Shown here: positions 16,285-25,680 of the stretch, piece after piece | How positions within the stretch are numbered: position 1 is the stretch's first letter | Layout: the number at the start of each line of letters is the position of its first letter | Assembly (NCBI RefSeq): GCF_011682055.1 | Contig: NZ_JAAQOM010000020.1 | Coordinates: 62,001-126,000 of the forward strand | Reading direction: 5' to 3' | DNA from: Telluria antibiotica | GTDB taxonomy: Bacteria > Pseudomonadota > Gammaproteobacteria > Burkholderiales > Burkholderiaceae_D | DNA: 64,000 bases | Made by a program: the position numbers and the translations under genes | The notes under the pieces: generated by a model | Database searches by the model: none | The model's input: only the letters and a program-made list of their open reading frames with translations | Told to the model about the DNA's origin: nothing

Positions 16285-17346
16285 TCACAGTCCGGTACGG
16301 TCCGCCAGGATGGCCGACACGCCCACGAACGCGGGATAGTCGGCGGTGATCACATAAGTCGGCACCTGTGCCAGATAGCCCACGAAGCGGCCTTTCCGCT
16401 CGAAGCGGGCGCGGAAGCACGACGCGGCGAAGCGCTCGCCCAGGCGCGGGACGATGCCGCCGCCGATGTACACGCCGCCCTGGGCACCCAGGGTGATGGC
16501 CAGGTTGCCGGCGATGGTGCCGAGCATGCCGCAGAACACCTCGATGGCTTCGTCGCACAGCGCGCACGTGCCCGCCAGGCCGCGGCGCGTGATCTCGGGG
16601 GCGTCCAGCGCTTCGACGGCGCCGCCGCGCAGGTTCGCCAGCGCGCGATAGATGAGTTCGATGCCTGAACCGGACAGGAAACGCTCGGCCGACACGTGTT
16701 CGAATTCGCGCCAGGCGAATTGCAGGATCGCGACTTCCGTTTCGTTGGCTGGCGAGAACGTCACGTGGCCGCCTTCGCTGCGCAGTGCCGTCCAGGACGG
16801 CTTGGCGCCGGCCGGCGTATTTTCCGCCGGCACAAGGCCCGACACGCCCAGGCCCGTCCCGGCGCCGAGCAAGGCGATGGGCGTCCCGGCGACGGGCGCG
16901 CCGCTGCCGATCTGGCGCTTGTCGCCGTCCGCCAGGTGCGGCAGGGCCATGGCCAGCGCGTAGAAATCGTTGACGACCGCGAGCCCGTCGAACCCGCATT
17001 CGCGGCGCAGCGCGTCGATCGAGAATTCCCAGTGGTGGTTGGTCATGCGCACGAAATCGCCGACGACCGGGTTCGCGATCGCGATCGCACCGTGACGCAC
17101 GGCGCCGCCGGCCACGATGGCCGCGACGGCCGGCAGCGCGAGGTACGCACGCAATGCGTCGGCGAGTGTGGCGTAGGCGGCACAGGGCAGCACCTCGATC
17201 GCCGCGATCGTGCCGGGGCCGGTTTCCAGCGCGAAGCGCGCATTGGTGCCGCCGACGTCGGCAAGCAGGCGCGGGCTCGCGTGGCGCGCGCTGTCCAGGC
17301 GCGGTTCGGTGGACGGATCGACGATGGCGACGGGCGAAACGATCAT
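16285..17346 (-). CDS. glk: Glucokinase, ROK-unrelated (Glk family), 353 aa
   Basis: Phosphorylates glucose with ATP to glucose-6-phosphate in the cytoplasm. The phosphate-binding motif is LLADVGGTNARFALETG (about 27-43). The second nucleotide-binding loop is ALLGAGTGLGVSGLV, and the glucose-binding region has SEGGHVTFSP and the conserved EFEHVSAERFLSGSGI. The C-terminal adenosine region is GVYIGGGIVPRLGERF followed by FERKGRFVGYLAQVPTYVI. About 25 residues precede the fold, so a shorter start is possible. There is no glycolytic operon partner next to it. Confidence 0.92.
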   Translation of the reverse strand: MIVSPVAIVDPSTEPRLDSARHASPRLLADVGGTNARFALETGPGTIAAIEVLPCAAYATLADALRAYLALPAVAAIVAGGAVRHGAIAIANPVVGDFVRMTNHHWEFSIDALRRECGFDGLAVVNDFYALAMALPHLADGDKRQIGSGAPVAGTPIALLGAGTGLGVSGLVPAENTPAGAKPSWTALRSEGGHVTFSPANETEVAILQFAWREFEHVSAERFLSGSGIELIYRALANLRGGAVEALDAPEITRRGLAGTCALCDEAIEVFCGMLGTIAGNLAITLGAQGGVYIGGGIVPRLGERFAASCFRARFERKGRFVGYLAQVPTYVITADYPAFVGVSAILADRTGL

Positions 17347-17576
17347 GGCAGGCCGTAGGAAACAGATTCCTCGAAGCTTAAGGATTTCTTGGCTTCAGCG
17401 CAAGCTTTTATTGTAGTTTAGGTACATCGTGTAGCAAACAAGGGGTAATTTGCGCAAAGTCCCTATAGCCGACCAAGTAGTCGAGCTACCAATCATGACG
17501 AGGATGAATGAGGGGCAGCGCGGCGCCAGGGCCGGCCGCGCGGGAGCGGAACGTCAACGAGCGGAAAAACGGTGAC

Positions 17577-18530
17577 TCAGCCGGCCTTGGGCGTGAGCGT
17601 GGCGTCGGCGCGGCCGGCGGTGCAGTGGTCGTTCCAGGCGTCCAGGCCGCCGCGCAGGGGACGCGCGCGGTGGAAGCCGTTCTTGAGGAATTCCTTGGCC
17701 ACCTGGGCGGCCGTCACGTCGTTCGGACACGAGCAGTAGATGACGATGTGGCGGTCCTTGTCGAGCGCGGCCATCAGGCGCTCCGGCGCCGTGTCGCCAT
17801 AGACGAGCGCGCCGGGAATGCCCTCTTCCAGCTGGCGCGCCGTGACGCCGCGGGCATCGACGATCAACGGGTCGTACCCGGCGTCCAGCAAGGCCTTGAG
17901 CTCGTCCATCGTGATGCGCGGCAGGTCGGCGGCGCCCAGGTTGCGCTTGCGCTCGATGTACTTGAACGCCACGAACAGCGCGAGCAGGACACCGACGACC
18001 ATCAGCGCCGTGCTGCCCAGCGTCTCGAACCAGGCGATGACATCGTCCACGCTGCCGTGGAACCAGGCACCGAGCCCCATGCCCACGGCGCTCCACAGCA
18101 GGCCGCCGGCGATCGACAGCCAGACGAAGCGCGAGGTCGTCGTGCCCATGGCGCCCGCGAGCGGCGGCGCGATCGTGTTAAAGCCGGGGATGAACTTGGC
18201 GACGACGAGGGATTTCGCGCCCCAGCGGCTGAAATTGTCCTCGGTCTGGCTGACGCACGAATCGGGCGACAGCGAAATCTTGCACAACAGGCGCAGGATG
18301 CGCTTGCCGTAGAAGCGGCCGGCGCGGAACCAGAAATAATCGCTGATCAGGCAGGCCAGCACCGACACGGCCAGGTACAGCGGCCAGTTGGCGCCGCCGT
18401 CGACGGCGAGCGCCCCGGCAATGATCAGCACCGGAAACGCGGGAATGGGCAGCCCGATCTGCTCGAGCAACACGGTGCCGAACACGATCAGGACGCCATA
18501 CACGTGGATCAGGTGCGAGAGCTGGGACAT
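17577..18530 (-). CDS. DedA-family membrane protein fused to a rhodanese domain, 317 aa
   Basis: Residues 1-200 are a DedA/SNARE-associated membrane protein: hydrophobic segments at about 9-30, 45-70, 130-155 and 170-195, and the family signature RFIPGFNTIAPPLAGAMG in the form KFIPGFNTIAPPLAG. DedA proteins are associated with undecaprenyl-phosphate or lipid flipping and membrane homeostasis. Residues 210-305 are a rhodanese (GlpE-like) domain with IVIYCSCPNDVTA, where C266 aligns with the sulfur-accepting cysteine and a second cysteine, C268, lies two residues on. The start at MSQLSHLIHVYG was chosen because the 81-codon upstream extension reads through repeated DNA. Confidence 0.88.
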   Translation of the reverse strand: MSQLSHLIHVYGVLIVFGTVLLEQIGLPIPAFPVLIIAGALAVDGGANWPLYLAVSVLACLISDYFWFRAGRFYGKRILRLLCKISLSPDSCVSQTEDNFSRWGAKSLVVAKFIPGFNTIAPPLAGAMGTTTSRFVWLSIAGGLLWSAVGMGLGAWFHGSVDDVIAWFETLGSTALMVVGVLLALFVAFKYIERKRNLGAADLPRITMDELKALLDAGYDPLIVDARGVTARQLEEGIPGALVYGDTAPERLMAALDKDRHIVIYCSCPNDVTAAQVAKEFLKNGFHRARPLRGGLDAWNDHCTAGRADATLTPKAG

Positions 18531-18627
18531 CCCCGTATGGTAGCGGAAAAGCCGTATCGGCGTGGCGAAAGGGACAATGCGCACAGCCCGTGCGCAACAC
18601 TGCGCGTCAGGTGCCGCGCCGAATCGC

Positions 18628-18832
18628 AAATTCGGGGTCAGAGCACTTTTGGTTTGAAATTCGGGGTCAGAGCACTCCTTTGAACAATGGTTCGCAACTA
18701 AAAAAAACGCGTCAGGTGGCGATGGCGTCCACGCAGAAGCTCGGGCATCGCGGCCGAACTGTTCTGCGAGCAAATGCGCCGGAAAGTGCTCTGACCCCGA
18801 ATTGGCCCGGAAATGCGCTCTGACCCCGAATT
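18628..18832. mobile_element. Short inverted-repeat element with four AATTCGGGGTCAGAGCAC copies
   Basis: The 18-base motif occurs twice in direct orientation (18628-18646, 18657-18675) and twice inverted (18786-18803, 18815-18832, the last with one change GTGC to GCGC). They flank a roughly 110-base core without an open reading frame of note. Similar GGGGTCAGAG termini are known to me around REP-associated tyrosine transposases, so this is probably a non-autonomous remnant. The outermost copy abuts the stop codon of the ABC ATPase gene. Confidence 0.6.
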
Positions 18833-20520
18833 CAGGCGCCGCGCGGTATCGCCGCCAGCAGCTGGCGCGTGTATGGATGCTGCGGATTGCGGTACAGCTC
18901 GTCCGAGTCCGCGATCTCGACGACGCTGCCGTCGTGCATCACCATCACGCGGTCGGAGATGTATTTCACGACCGACAGATCGTGCGAGATGAAGATGTAA
19001 CTCATCCCGTACTCGTCCTGCAGGTCCTGCAGCAGGTTCAGCACCTGCGCCTGCACGGACACGTCCAGCGCCGACACCGATTCGTCGCACACGAGGATCT
19101 CCGGCTTCATCGTCAGGCAGCGCGCGATGGCGATCCGCTGGCGCTGGCCGCCGGAGAACTCGTGCGGCCAACGCTCGAAGGCCTCCTGCGGCAAGCCAAC
19201 CCGCGTAAGCAGGTAGCGCGCGTGTTCCGTGCGCTCGGCATCGTTCGCACCGATGCGGTGGATGCGCATCGGTTCCAGCAGAATCTGGCCGACCGTGAAG
19301 CGCGGGTTCAGCGACGCGTACGGATTCTGGAACACGATCTGGATACGCCGCTTATACGCCTGGAACTCGGCATCGCTCATCGTGACGATGTCGCGCCCGT
19401 CGAACAGCGCGCTGCCGCCCGTCGCGCGGTGCAGCCGCAGCAACGTGAGGCCGACCGTCGTCTTGCCCGACCCGGACTCGCCGACGACGCCCAGCGTCTT
19501 GCCGCGCGGGAGCGTGAACGACACGTCCTTCACCGCCTTGAATTCGCGCTTGCCGAACAGGCCTTCGCGCACATAGAAGCTCTTGGCGAGGCCGTTCACG
19601 ACGAGGATGTCGTCGTCGCCCGGCGCGTAGCCGCGCGTGCGCTGGGGCAGCACGTCGTCGGGTTGCGCGCGGCCGCTCATGTAGTCGTCGATGACGGGCA
19701 GGCGCACGGGCCGCGCGTCCAGCGGCGGGCGGCAGTGCAGCAGCGCGCGCGTGTAGGCGTCGCACGGGTTGCTCAGCACCTGCGCGGCATCGCCCTCCTC
19801 GCGCACCTCGCCGTGACGCATGACGATCACGCGGTCCGCGATCTCGCCGACCAGGCCCAGGTCGTGCGTGATGAACAGCACGGCCATGCGGCGCCGCTTC
19901 TGCAGCGCGGCAATCAACTCGATGATCTGCTTCTGGATCGTCACGTCCAGCGCCGTCGTCGGCTCGTCCGCGATGAGAAGCTTCGGTTCGCACGCGATGG
20001 CCATCGCGATCATCACGCGCTGCTGCTGGCCGCCCGACATCTGGCTCGGATACGCGTCGATCTTGTGCGCCGGATCGGGAATGCCCACCTCGTCCAGCAG
20101 TTCGAGCGTGCGCGCGCGCGCCTGGCGCTTGTCCATGCCGAGGTGCAGGCGCAGCACTTCGCCGATCTGGAAGCCGACCGTGAACACGGGGTTCAGCGAC
20201 GACATCGGCTCCTGGAAAATCATCGCGATGTCCTTGCCGCACAGGCGGCGCCGCTCGGCGACGGGCAGGCCGAGCAATTCGCGGCCCTCGAAGCGGATCG
20301 ACGCGCCCGGGTGGATGATGGTCGTCTCCGGCGGCAGCAGGCCCATCACGGCGAGCGAGCTGACGGACTTGCCGCTGCCCGACTCGCCGACGAGGGCCAC
20401 GGTGGCATCCAGCGGCACGCTGAACGAGATGCCTTTCACCGCGTCGAACGTGGTCGTCTTGCCGGTCTTGAAGGACACGCGCAGGTCGCGGATGTCGAGG
20501 AGGTTCGCGTCGCTCATCAT
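18832..20520 (-). CDS. Peptide-type ABC transporter ATP-binding protein with two nucleotide-binding domains, 562 aa
   Basis: Two complete Dpp/Opp-type ATPase domains are fused. The first (about 5-265) has GESGSGKS at 45-52, signature MSGGQQQRVMIAMA and LIADEPTTALD. The second (about 290-555) has GESGSGKT, signature FSGGQRQRIAIARC and LVCDESVSALD. The order and size match the YejF/GsiA class. Two adjacent ATGs (20520, 20517) could start it, one base after the permease stop. It powers import through the two permeases encoded upstream. No substrate-binding protein gene is adjacent, so the substrate is unknown (peptide, microcin or nickel are family options). Confidence 0.92.
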   Translation of the reverse strand: MMSDANLLDIRDLRVSFKTGKTTTFDAVKGISFSVPLDATVALVGESGSGKSVSSLAVMGLLPPETTIIHPGASIRFEGRELLGLPVAERRRLCGKDIAMIFQEPMSSLNPVFTVGFQIGEVLRLHLGMDKRQARARTLELLDEVGIPDPAHKIDAYPSQMSGGQQQRVMIAMAIACEPKLLIADEPTTALDVTIQKQIIELIAALQKRRRMAVLFITHDLGLVGEIADRVIVMRHGEVREEGDAAQVLSNPCDAYTRALLHCRPPLDARPVRLPVIDDYMSGRAQPDDVLPQRTRGYAPGDDDILVVNGLAKSFYVREGLFGKREFKAVKDVSFTLPRGKTLGVVGESGSGKTTVGLTLLRLHRATGGSALFDGRDIVTMSDAEFQAYKRRIQIVFQNPYASLNPRFTVGQILLEPMRIHRIGANDAERTEHARYLLTRVGLPQEAFERWPHEFSGGQRQRIAIARCLTMKPEILVCDESVSALDVSVQAQVLNLLQDLQDEYGMSYIFISHDLSVVKYISDRVMVMHDGSVVEIADSDELYRNPQHPYTRQLLAAIPRGA

Positions 20521-20521
20521 G

Positions 20522-21547
20522 TCATTTCAGTTTCGGATCCAGCGCGTCGCGCAGCGCGTCGGCGAACAGCGAGAACGCCGTCACGAGGACGGCCATGGCG
20601 GTGGCGGCCGCGGTCAACTGCCACCACTTGCCGAGGATGAGTTCGTTCTGCGCCTCGTTCAGCATGCTGCCCCACGAGACGACGCCCACCGGCACGCCGA
20701 AGCCGAGAAACGACAGGATCACTTCGGCCTTGATGAAGCCGACGACGAGGATCGACATCTGCACGAGCGCCACGTGCGACACGTTCGGGAAGATGTGCAC
20801 GAACATCTTGCGCGCGCTCGACGCGCCGATGGCGTCGGCCGCCAGCACGTACTCCCTCGCCTTGTGCTTGATGTACTCGGCGCGCATCAGGCGGTACGGC
20901 CCCGTCCACCCGGTGAGGCCGAGGATCAGCACGATCGTCAGCACGCCCTTCGTCTGCAGCACGGCGGCCACCGTGAGGATCATGAGGATCGAAGGAATCG
21001 CCGTGAACACGCTGTAGAACCAGTTGAAGAAATCGTCCACGCGCCCGCCGTGGAAGCCGGACAAGGCACCGAACAGGGTGCCCAGCAGCACGGCGAGGAA
21101 CGCGGCGACGAGGCCGACGACGATCGACGTCTGCCCGCCCTTGATCGTCTTCCTGACGACGTCGTGGCCCCATTTGTCGGCGCCGAACGGCAAGGTCGTC
21201 CGCTTGGCCGCATGCACCGCGTGCCCCCGGTGCGCCAGCTGCGCCTGCAGCGCCGCGATGTCGGCCGCGAGCGGATCGAATGCGTTCGGCGGCACGGAGC
21301 GCGGCGGCTGCGCCAGCGCGGCGAGGCTCGGATCGGGACCGACGAACGTCGGCGGCGCGTAGTTCACGGCGACCTCGTCTTCCCAGTCCGCCGCGACGAC
21401 GCCGGCGGCCGACAGCACGACGGACAGCAGGAACACGCACACGACGGCGAGGGACGCCATCGCCACGCGGTCGGCGCGCAAGCGGCGCCAGGCCAGCGTC
21501 CACAGGCCGGGCGAGACAGCGGGATGGTGCACGAACGGCGCCGTCAT
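20522..21547 (-). CDS. ABC transporter permease, DppC/OppC-like, 341 aa
   Basis: Inner-membrane permease. It has an N-terminal membrane segment at about 30-52 and a long periplasmic insert (about 55-130, rich in Pro/Ala with a helical QAQLAHRGHAVHAAKR stretch). The core of five transmembrane helices follows. The binding-protein-dependent transport motif is EYVLAADAIGASSARKMFVHIFPN (EAA loop contacting the ATPase), and the end is SLFADALRDALDPKLK. The start ATG overlaps the upstream permease stop by four bases (ATGA), and the ATPase follows after one base. It is one of two permeases of a peptide-class importer. Confidence 0.9.
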   Translation of the reverse strand: MTAPFVHHPAVSPGLWTLAWRRLRADRVAMASLAVVCVFLLSVVLSAAGVVAADWEDEVAVNYAPPTFVGPDPSLAALAQPPRSVPPNAFDPLAADIAALQAQLAHRGHAVHAAKRTTLPFGADKWGHDVVRKTIKGGQTSIVVGLVAAFLAVLLGTLFGALSGFHGGRVDDFFNWFYSVFTAIPSILMILTVAAVLQTKGVLTIVLILGLTGWTGPYRLMRAEYIKHKAREYVLAADAIGASSARKMFVHIFPNVSHVALVQMSILVVGFIKAEVILSFLGFGVPVGVVSWGSMLNEAQNELILGKWWQLTAAATAMAVLVTAFSLFADALRDALDPKLK

Positions 21548-22482
21548 GTGAGCTGCACGCGCGGGTCGACGGCCTGGTACATCAGGTCGGCCAGCAGGTT
21601 GAACACCATCGTGGCGGCAGCGACGTACACCGTGATCGCCTTGATGACGGGGAAATCGCTGCGCTCGACGGCGAGGATCACTTCGCGCCCGATGCCCGGG
21701 ATGCCGAAGAAGCGCTCGAGCAGGAACGCGCCGATCAGCAGGGCCGGCAGGTTCGCCATCACGTACGTGATGATGGGGATCGCGGCGTTGCGCAACACGT
21801 GCACCCAGACGATGCGGCGCTCGGCCAGGCCCTTCGCGCGCGCCGTCCGCACGTAGTCCTGGCCGACCTCGTCCAGCACGAAGCTGCGGAACAGGCGCAA
21901 CGTGGGCGCCAGCGACACGGCGAGGCCGATCAGGATGGGCAACGTCGCGTAGCGCAGCAGGTTTTCCGTGAAGTGCTCGCCCCAGCCCTGCACGGGGAAC
22001 AGCCCGAGCTTATATGCGAGGCCGTACTGGAACACGATGATGTAGACGAGGATCGAGATCGACATGCCGACCGTGCACGCGACCATCACGAGGCGGTCCG
22101 TCAGCGAGCCGCGCACGAACGCGACGGCGAGCGCGAGCGCGATGCCGATGGTTGTCTCGAGCACCGTCAGCGGCACGAGCACCGTCAGCGACGGGCCCAG
22201 GCGGGTCCGGATGATGTGCGACACGGGCTCACCCGTCGCCCACGCATTGCCGAAGTCGAACGTCACGATCTGGCGCGCGAAGATGGCCAGCTGGACGTAC
22301 CACGGCTCGTCCAGCCCCAGCTGGGCGCGGATGTTTGCGATGGCGCGGGCGTCGGCCATCTTGCCCGCCAACAGATAGGACGGATCGCCGCCGACCCAGT
22401 TGAACAGGATGAACACGAGCACGACGACGCCGGCCATCGTGGGGACCATCTGCCACAGGCGCCGCAAGATATAAGCAAGCAT
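21544..22482 (-). CDS. ABC transporter permease, DppB/OppB-like, 312 aa
   Basis: First gene of the transporter set. The typical DppB opening MLAYILRRLWQMVPTMAGVV is followed by six predicted transmembrane helices, the EAA loop YVRTARAKGLAERRIVWVHVLRNA, and the family ending LLADLMYQAVDPRVQL. The overlap with the next gene (ATGA) shows one transcription unit with the second permease and the ATPase. Upstream is a divergent TonB receptor gene rather than a periplasmic binding protein. The receptor and permease may belong to one uptake route for the same peptide-like compound; this is inference from proximity only. Confidence 0.9.
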   Translation of the reverse strand: MLAYILRRLWQMVPTMAGVVVLVFILFNWVGGDPSYLLAGKMADARAIANIRAQLGLDEPWYVQLAIFARQIVTFDFGNAWATGEPVSHIIRTRLGPSLTVLVPLTVLETTIGIALALAVAFVRGSLTDRLVMVACTVGMSISILVYIIVFQYGLAYKLGLFPVQGWGEHFTENLLRYATLPILIGLAVSLAPTLRLFRSFVLDEVGQDYVRTARAKGLAERRIVWVHVLRNAAIPIITYVMANLPALLIGAFLLERFFGIPGIGREVILAVERSDFPVIKAITVYVAAATMVFNLLADLMYQAVDPRVQLT

Positions 22483-22818
22483 CGGATTTTTTCGGGTGGT
22501 TCGTCGAACGCGCCGCCGCGCGGCGAGTTCGCACTATAGACCAGATTGCCCCGCCCCGGCCGGGAAAAGATGTCATGGCGCCATAACCAAATGGATGGGT
22601 CGGTGTGGCATTTACGCAATACATATTGTCATCGTATTGACATATTGCATCTTCCAATGGTTTGATGCGCTGCCAAAATAAAATTTTAAGTTTTTGGACA
22701 AACCGAGAGAGACTAAATCAAGAGTTTTCCGGGGCCGGCATATACATACCATGAATGTTCGGAATCTGGAACACCGTCGATGATTAGCCTTGCCATCGAA
22801 GCCCTATCTGGAGTTGTA
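22483..22818. other. Divergent intergenic region, ABC permease / TonB receptor
   Basis: AT-richer than its surroundings. It carries the candidate receptor promoter at 22637-22666 with an embedded inverted repeat; no gene is seen. Confidence 0.5.
22637..22666 (+). promoter_or_regulatory. Promoter candidate for TonB receptor 1
   Basis: TTGACA (22637-22642), an 18-base spacer and TTTGAT (22661-22666, four of six consensus). The inverted repeat TGTCA-N6-TGACA (22627-22642) overlaps the -35 box and could be an operator. The untranslated leader would be about 145 bases. Confidence 0.45.
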
Positions 22819-25590
22819 ATGCATCAAAAGAAAGCTATCGCACAAGCAGTCACGCTCGCCCTCGCCTATGCGGCGCTGGGCGCTGCACCGGCCATGGCGC
22901 AAGACGCCCAAGGTCCGATCCAGCGTGTGGAAATCACGGGTTCCAGCATCAAGCGCGCGACCACCGAGACCGCATCGCCCGTGCAGGTCGTCAGCCGTGA
23001 CGACCTCGCCAAGTCCGGCAAAGGTACCGTCGCCGAATACCTGCAGACGCTGACGTCGGACGGCGCCGGTTCGCTGCCGACCGGTTTCGGCAACGGCTTC
23101 GCCGCCGGCTCGACCGCCATTTCGCTGCGCGGCCTGGGCGCCACGTCGACCCTCGTGCTGCTGAACGGCCGCCGCATGGCACCGTTCGCGCGCGCCGACG
23201 ATGGCCAGAAGAGCTTCACCGACCTGTCGACCGTGCCGATGGAAGCCGTCGAGCGCATCGAGATCCTGAAGGACGGCGCCTCGTCGACCTATGGCGCCGA
23301 CGCGATCGCGGGCGTCGTCAACATCATCCTGCGCAAGGACTTCGTCGGCACCGTGTTCAAGGCCGAGGCGGGCGAATCGCGCTACCACGACGCCGGCAAC
23401 GGCAAGGCCGCCCTCACCTGGGGCAAGGGCCGCCTGGACGAAGACGGCTACAACGTCATGGTCAACGCCGAGTTCTACGGCAACCAGTCGCTGCTGAACA
23501 AGGATCGCGCCGACCGCGCCTGGATCGGCCACGGCGACATCCGTCCGTGGGGCTATGCCGCCAACACGCAGTTTGCCGCAGGCTACATCACCCCGGGCGC
23601 ATCGAGCCCGACCCCGACCGGCGCCCTGCGCGATCCGAAGACGGGCAACTACGTCTCGCTGCCGGGCTGCTCGCAGTTCTCCGTCACGACGGCGCAAGAC
23701 CCGGCCGGCGGCTGCCTGTGGTACCAGGACCAGTTCCGTTCGATGCAGCCGAAGATCGGCGGCATGAACTTCTACACTCGCTTCACGAAGAACCTCAGCG
23801 GCGACCTGCAGTTCTACGCCGAAGCCGGCTACTCGAAGCGCGACACCGAATTCACGCTGATCCCGGCATCGACCAGCTCGACCGTGGCCTTCCCGCCGAA
23901 CGCCGCGTCGCCGACCGGCGTGATCACGTACGGCACGGCGATCACGATGTCGCCGCTGCACCCGCAGAACCCGTACGGCAGCGCCGTGCGGCTGCGCTAC
24001 TCGATGTTCGACGTCGGCCCCAGCACCCGTTCGGCCGATAACGAATTCAAGCGCTTCGTGGTTGGCGTGAAAGGCACGATGGCGGGCTGGGACTTCGACA
24101 CCGGCCTCGTCCACTCGCAATCGGCGCTGGACCTGAACTACAGCAACATGATCAACATGAAGGTGCTGCAGGCAGCGCTGGGCGATCCGAAGAGCCAGTA
24201 CTTCCCGTACTACATCGGCACGCAGGCATCGAAGAACCCGGCCTCGCTGTACGCCGCGATGGTGACGAACGCCACGTCGCACTCGACCACGCAGCTCGAC
24301 GTCGCCGACTTCAAGGCATCGCGCGAACTGATGCAACTGCCGGGCGGCGCGCTGGGCCTCGCCGCAGGCGCCGAGTACCGCCACCAATCGCTGCACAACC
24401 CGTCGCTGTCGGGCACGTCGGACGGTTCGATCAATTCGTCGTACGTGGCGGCCGAAGGCTCGCAGAACGTGTCGGCCGTGTTCTTCGAAGTGGCTGCGCC
24501 GATCATCAAGTCGGTCGAGCTGAACGCCGCCGTGCGCTACGACAAGTACAAGGACTTCTCGTCGACGACGCCGAAGTTCGGCGCCAAGTGGACGCCGCTG
24601 AAGACGTTCGCGCTGCGCACGACCTACACGGAAGGCTTCCGCGCGCCGGGTCCGGCCGAGTTCAGTCCGTCCAGCCAGAGCACCGGCAGCTCGTCCGTGC
24701 GTGATCCGATCCGCTGCCCGGGCGGCGTGCCGGCCGCCGGCGGCGCCACCCAGGTCGATTGCGCCACCAGCATCGGTGCGGTCAAGGTCGGCAACCCGAA
24801 CCTGCAGCCGGAGAAGTCGAAGGGCTACACGCTCGGCATGGTGTGGGATCCGTTCGACGGCACCGCGCTGTCGCTGGACGCCTTCAAGATCAAGCGTTCC
24901 AACGAGATCAACCCGCTGTCGTACGTGGAAGCCGCCGCCCTGCCGACCGCGATTCGCAACGACAACAACCTCGTCGTGAACGGCGTCGCGATCCCGAACA
25001 CGGGCACGCTGCTGCTGTCGAAGGCACCGTACCAGAACTCGAGCTTCACCGAAGTCAAGGGTATCGACCTGGACGTCAAGCAACGCTTCCGCCTGGGTGA
25101 CTACGGCCGCGCCACCGTGGGCCTGACCTGGACCCACGTGGCATCGTGGGTGCGCGTCGAGAAGAACGGCACGCGCTACCAGTACGCCGGCACGCACGGC
25201 AACTGCGACACGTCGGATTGCGCCGGCACGCCGAAGGACAAGATCAGCACGACCGTGTCGTGGGACCGCCAGAACCTGAACGTGACGGCCACCGCAAACT
25301 ACCGCGCCGACATGCAGAACGTGTACTTCGCAGGCGACAAGTGTGCCTCGACGTTCGCGAACGGCTCGCCGGCACCGGGCAACTGCCGCCTGGCGTCGTT
25401 CACGACGATCGACCTGTCGGCACGCTACCAGGTGACTCCGCAGCTGCAGGTCTACGGCTCGATCTCGAACCTGTTCGACAAGATCGCACCGCTGGATCCG
25501 CTGACCTACGGCGGCATGAGCTACAACCCGATGGACGCCAGCGGCGCCATCGGCCGCTTCTTCAAGGCGGGCGTGCGTTACCAGTTCTGA
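22819..25590 (+). CDS. TonB-dependent receptor 1, 923 aa
   Basis: Outer-membrane 22-strand barrel with an N-terminal plug, energised by TonB-ExbBD. The signal peptide (MHQKKAIAQAVTLALAYAAL, cleavage after AMA) starts at an ATG with TGGAG eight bases upstream; 13 extra codons upstream are not needed. The plug begins with the TonB-box-proximal motif RVEITGSSIKRATTETASPV and includes SLRGLGATSTLVLLNGRRMAP and ILKDGASSTYGADAIAGVVNIIL. The barrel ends with aromatic F (GVRYQF), the outer-membrane assembly signature. A Cys-containing loop (GTHGNCDTSDCAGTP) near residue 795 is shared with receptor 2, its paralogue across aroG. The substrate is unknown. Confidence 0.93.
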   Translation: MHQKKAIAQAVTLALAYAALGAAPAMAQDAQGPIQRVEITGSSIKRATTETASPVQVVSRDDLAKSGKGTVAEYLQTLTSDGAGSLPTGFGNGFAAGSTAISLRGLGATSTLVLLNGRRMAPFARADDGQKSFTDLSTVPMEAVERIEILKDGASSTYGADAIAGVVNIILRKDFVGTVFKAEAGESRYHDAGNGKAALTWGKGRLDEDGYNVMVNAEFYGNQSLLNKDRADRAWIGHGDIRPWGYAANTQFAAGYITPGASSPTPTGALRDPKTGNYVSLPGCSQFSVTTAQDPAGGCLWYQDQFRSMQPKIGGMNFYTRFTKNLSGDLQFYAEAGYSKRDTEFTLIPASTSSTVAFPPNAASPTGVITYGTAITMSPLHPQNPYGSAVRLRYSMFDVGPSTRSADNEFKRFVVGVKGTMAGWDFDTGLVHSQSALDLNYSNMINMKVLQAALGDPKSQYFPYYIGTQASKNPASLYAAMVTNATSHSTTQLDVADFKASRELMQLPGGALGLAAGAEYRHQSLHNPSLSGTSDGSINSSYVAAEGSQNVSAVFFEVAAPIIKSVELNAAVRYDKYKDFSSTTPKFGAKWTPLKTFALRTTYTEGFRAPGPAEFSPSSQSTGSSSVRDPIRCPGGVPAAGGATQVDCATSIGAVKVGNPNLQPEKSKGYTLGMVWDPFDGTALSLDAFKIKRSNEINPLSYVEAAALPTAIRNDNNLVVNGVAIPNTGTLLLSKAPYQNSSFTEVKGIDLDVKQRFRLGDYGRATVGLTWTHVASWVRVEKNGTRYQYAGTHGNCDTSDCAGTPKDKISTTVSWDRQNLNVTATANYRADMQNVYFAGDKCASTFANGSPAPGNCRLASFTTIDLSARYQVTPQLQVYGSISNLFDKIAPLDPLTYGGMSYNPMDASGAIGRFFKAGVRYQF

Positions 25591-25610
25591 TCGGCTGAAC
25601 GCGTACCATG

Positions 25611-25652
25611 AAAAAACCGCCGCCGGCTGCGAGGCCGGCGGCGGTTTTTTTT
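25611..25652 (+). terminator. Receptor 1 terminator (bidirectional)
   Basis: Stem CCGCCGCCGGC (25617-25627) with GCCGGCGGCGG (25634-25644), flanked by six A and eight T residues. Its loop and 3' arm are almost identical to the first 22 bases of the tandem repeat unit that follows. Confidence 0.9.
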
Positions 25653-25680
25653 CGTAACGCCAACACGACGCGAACGTCCG

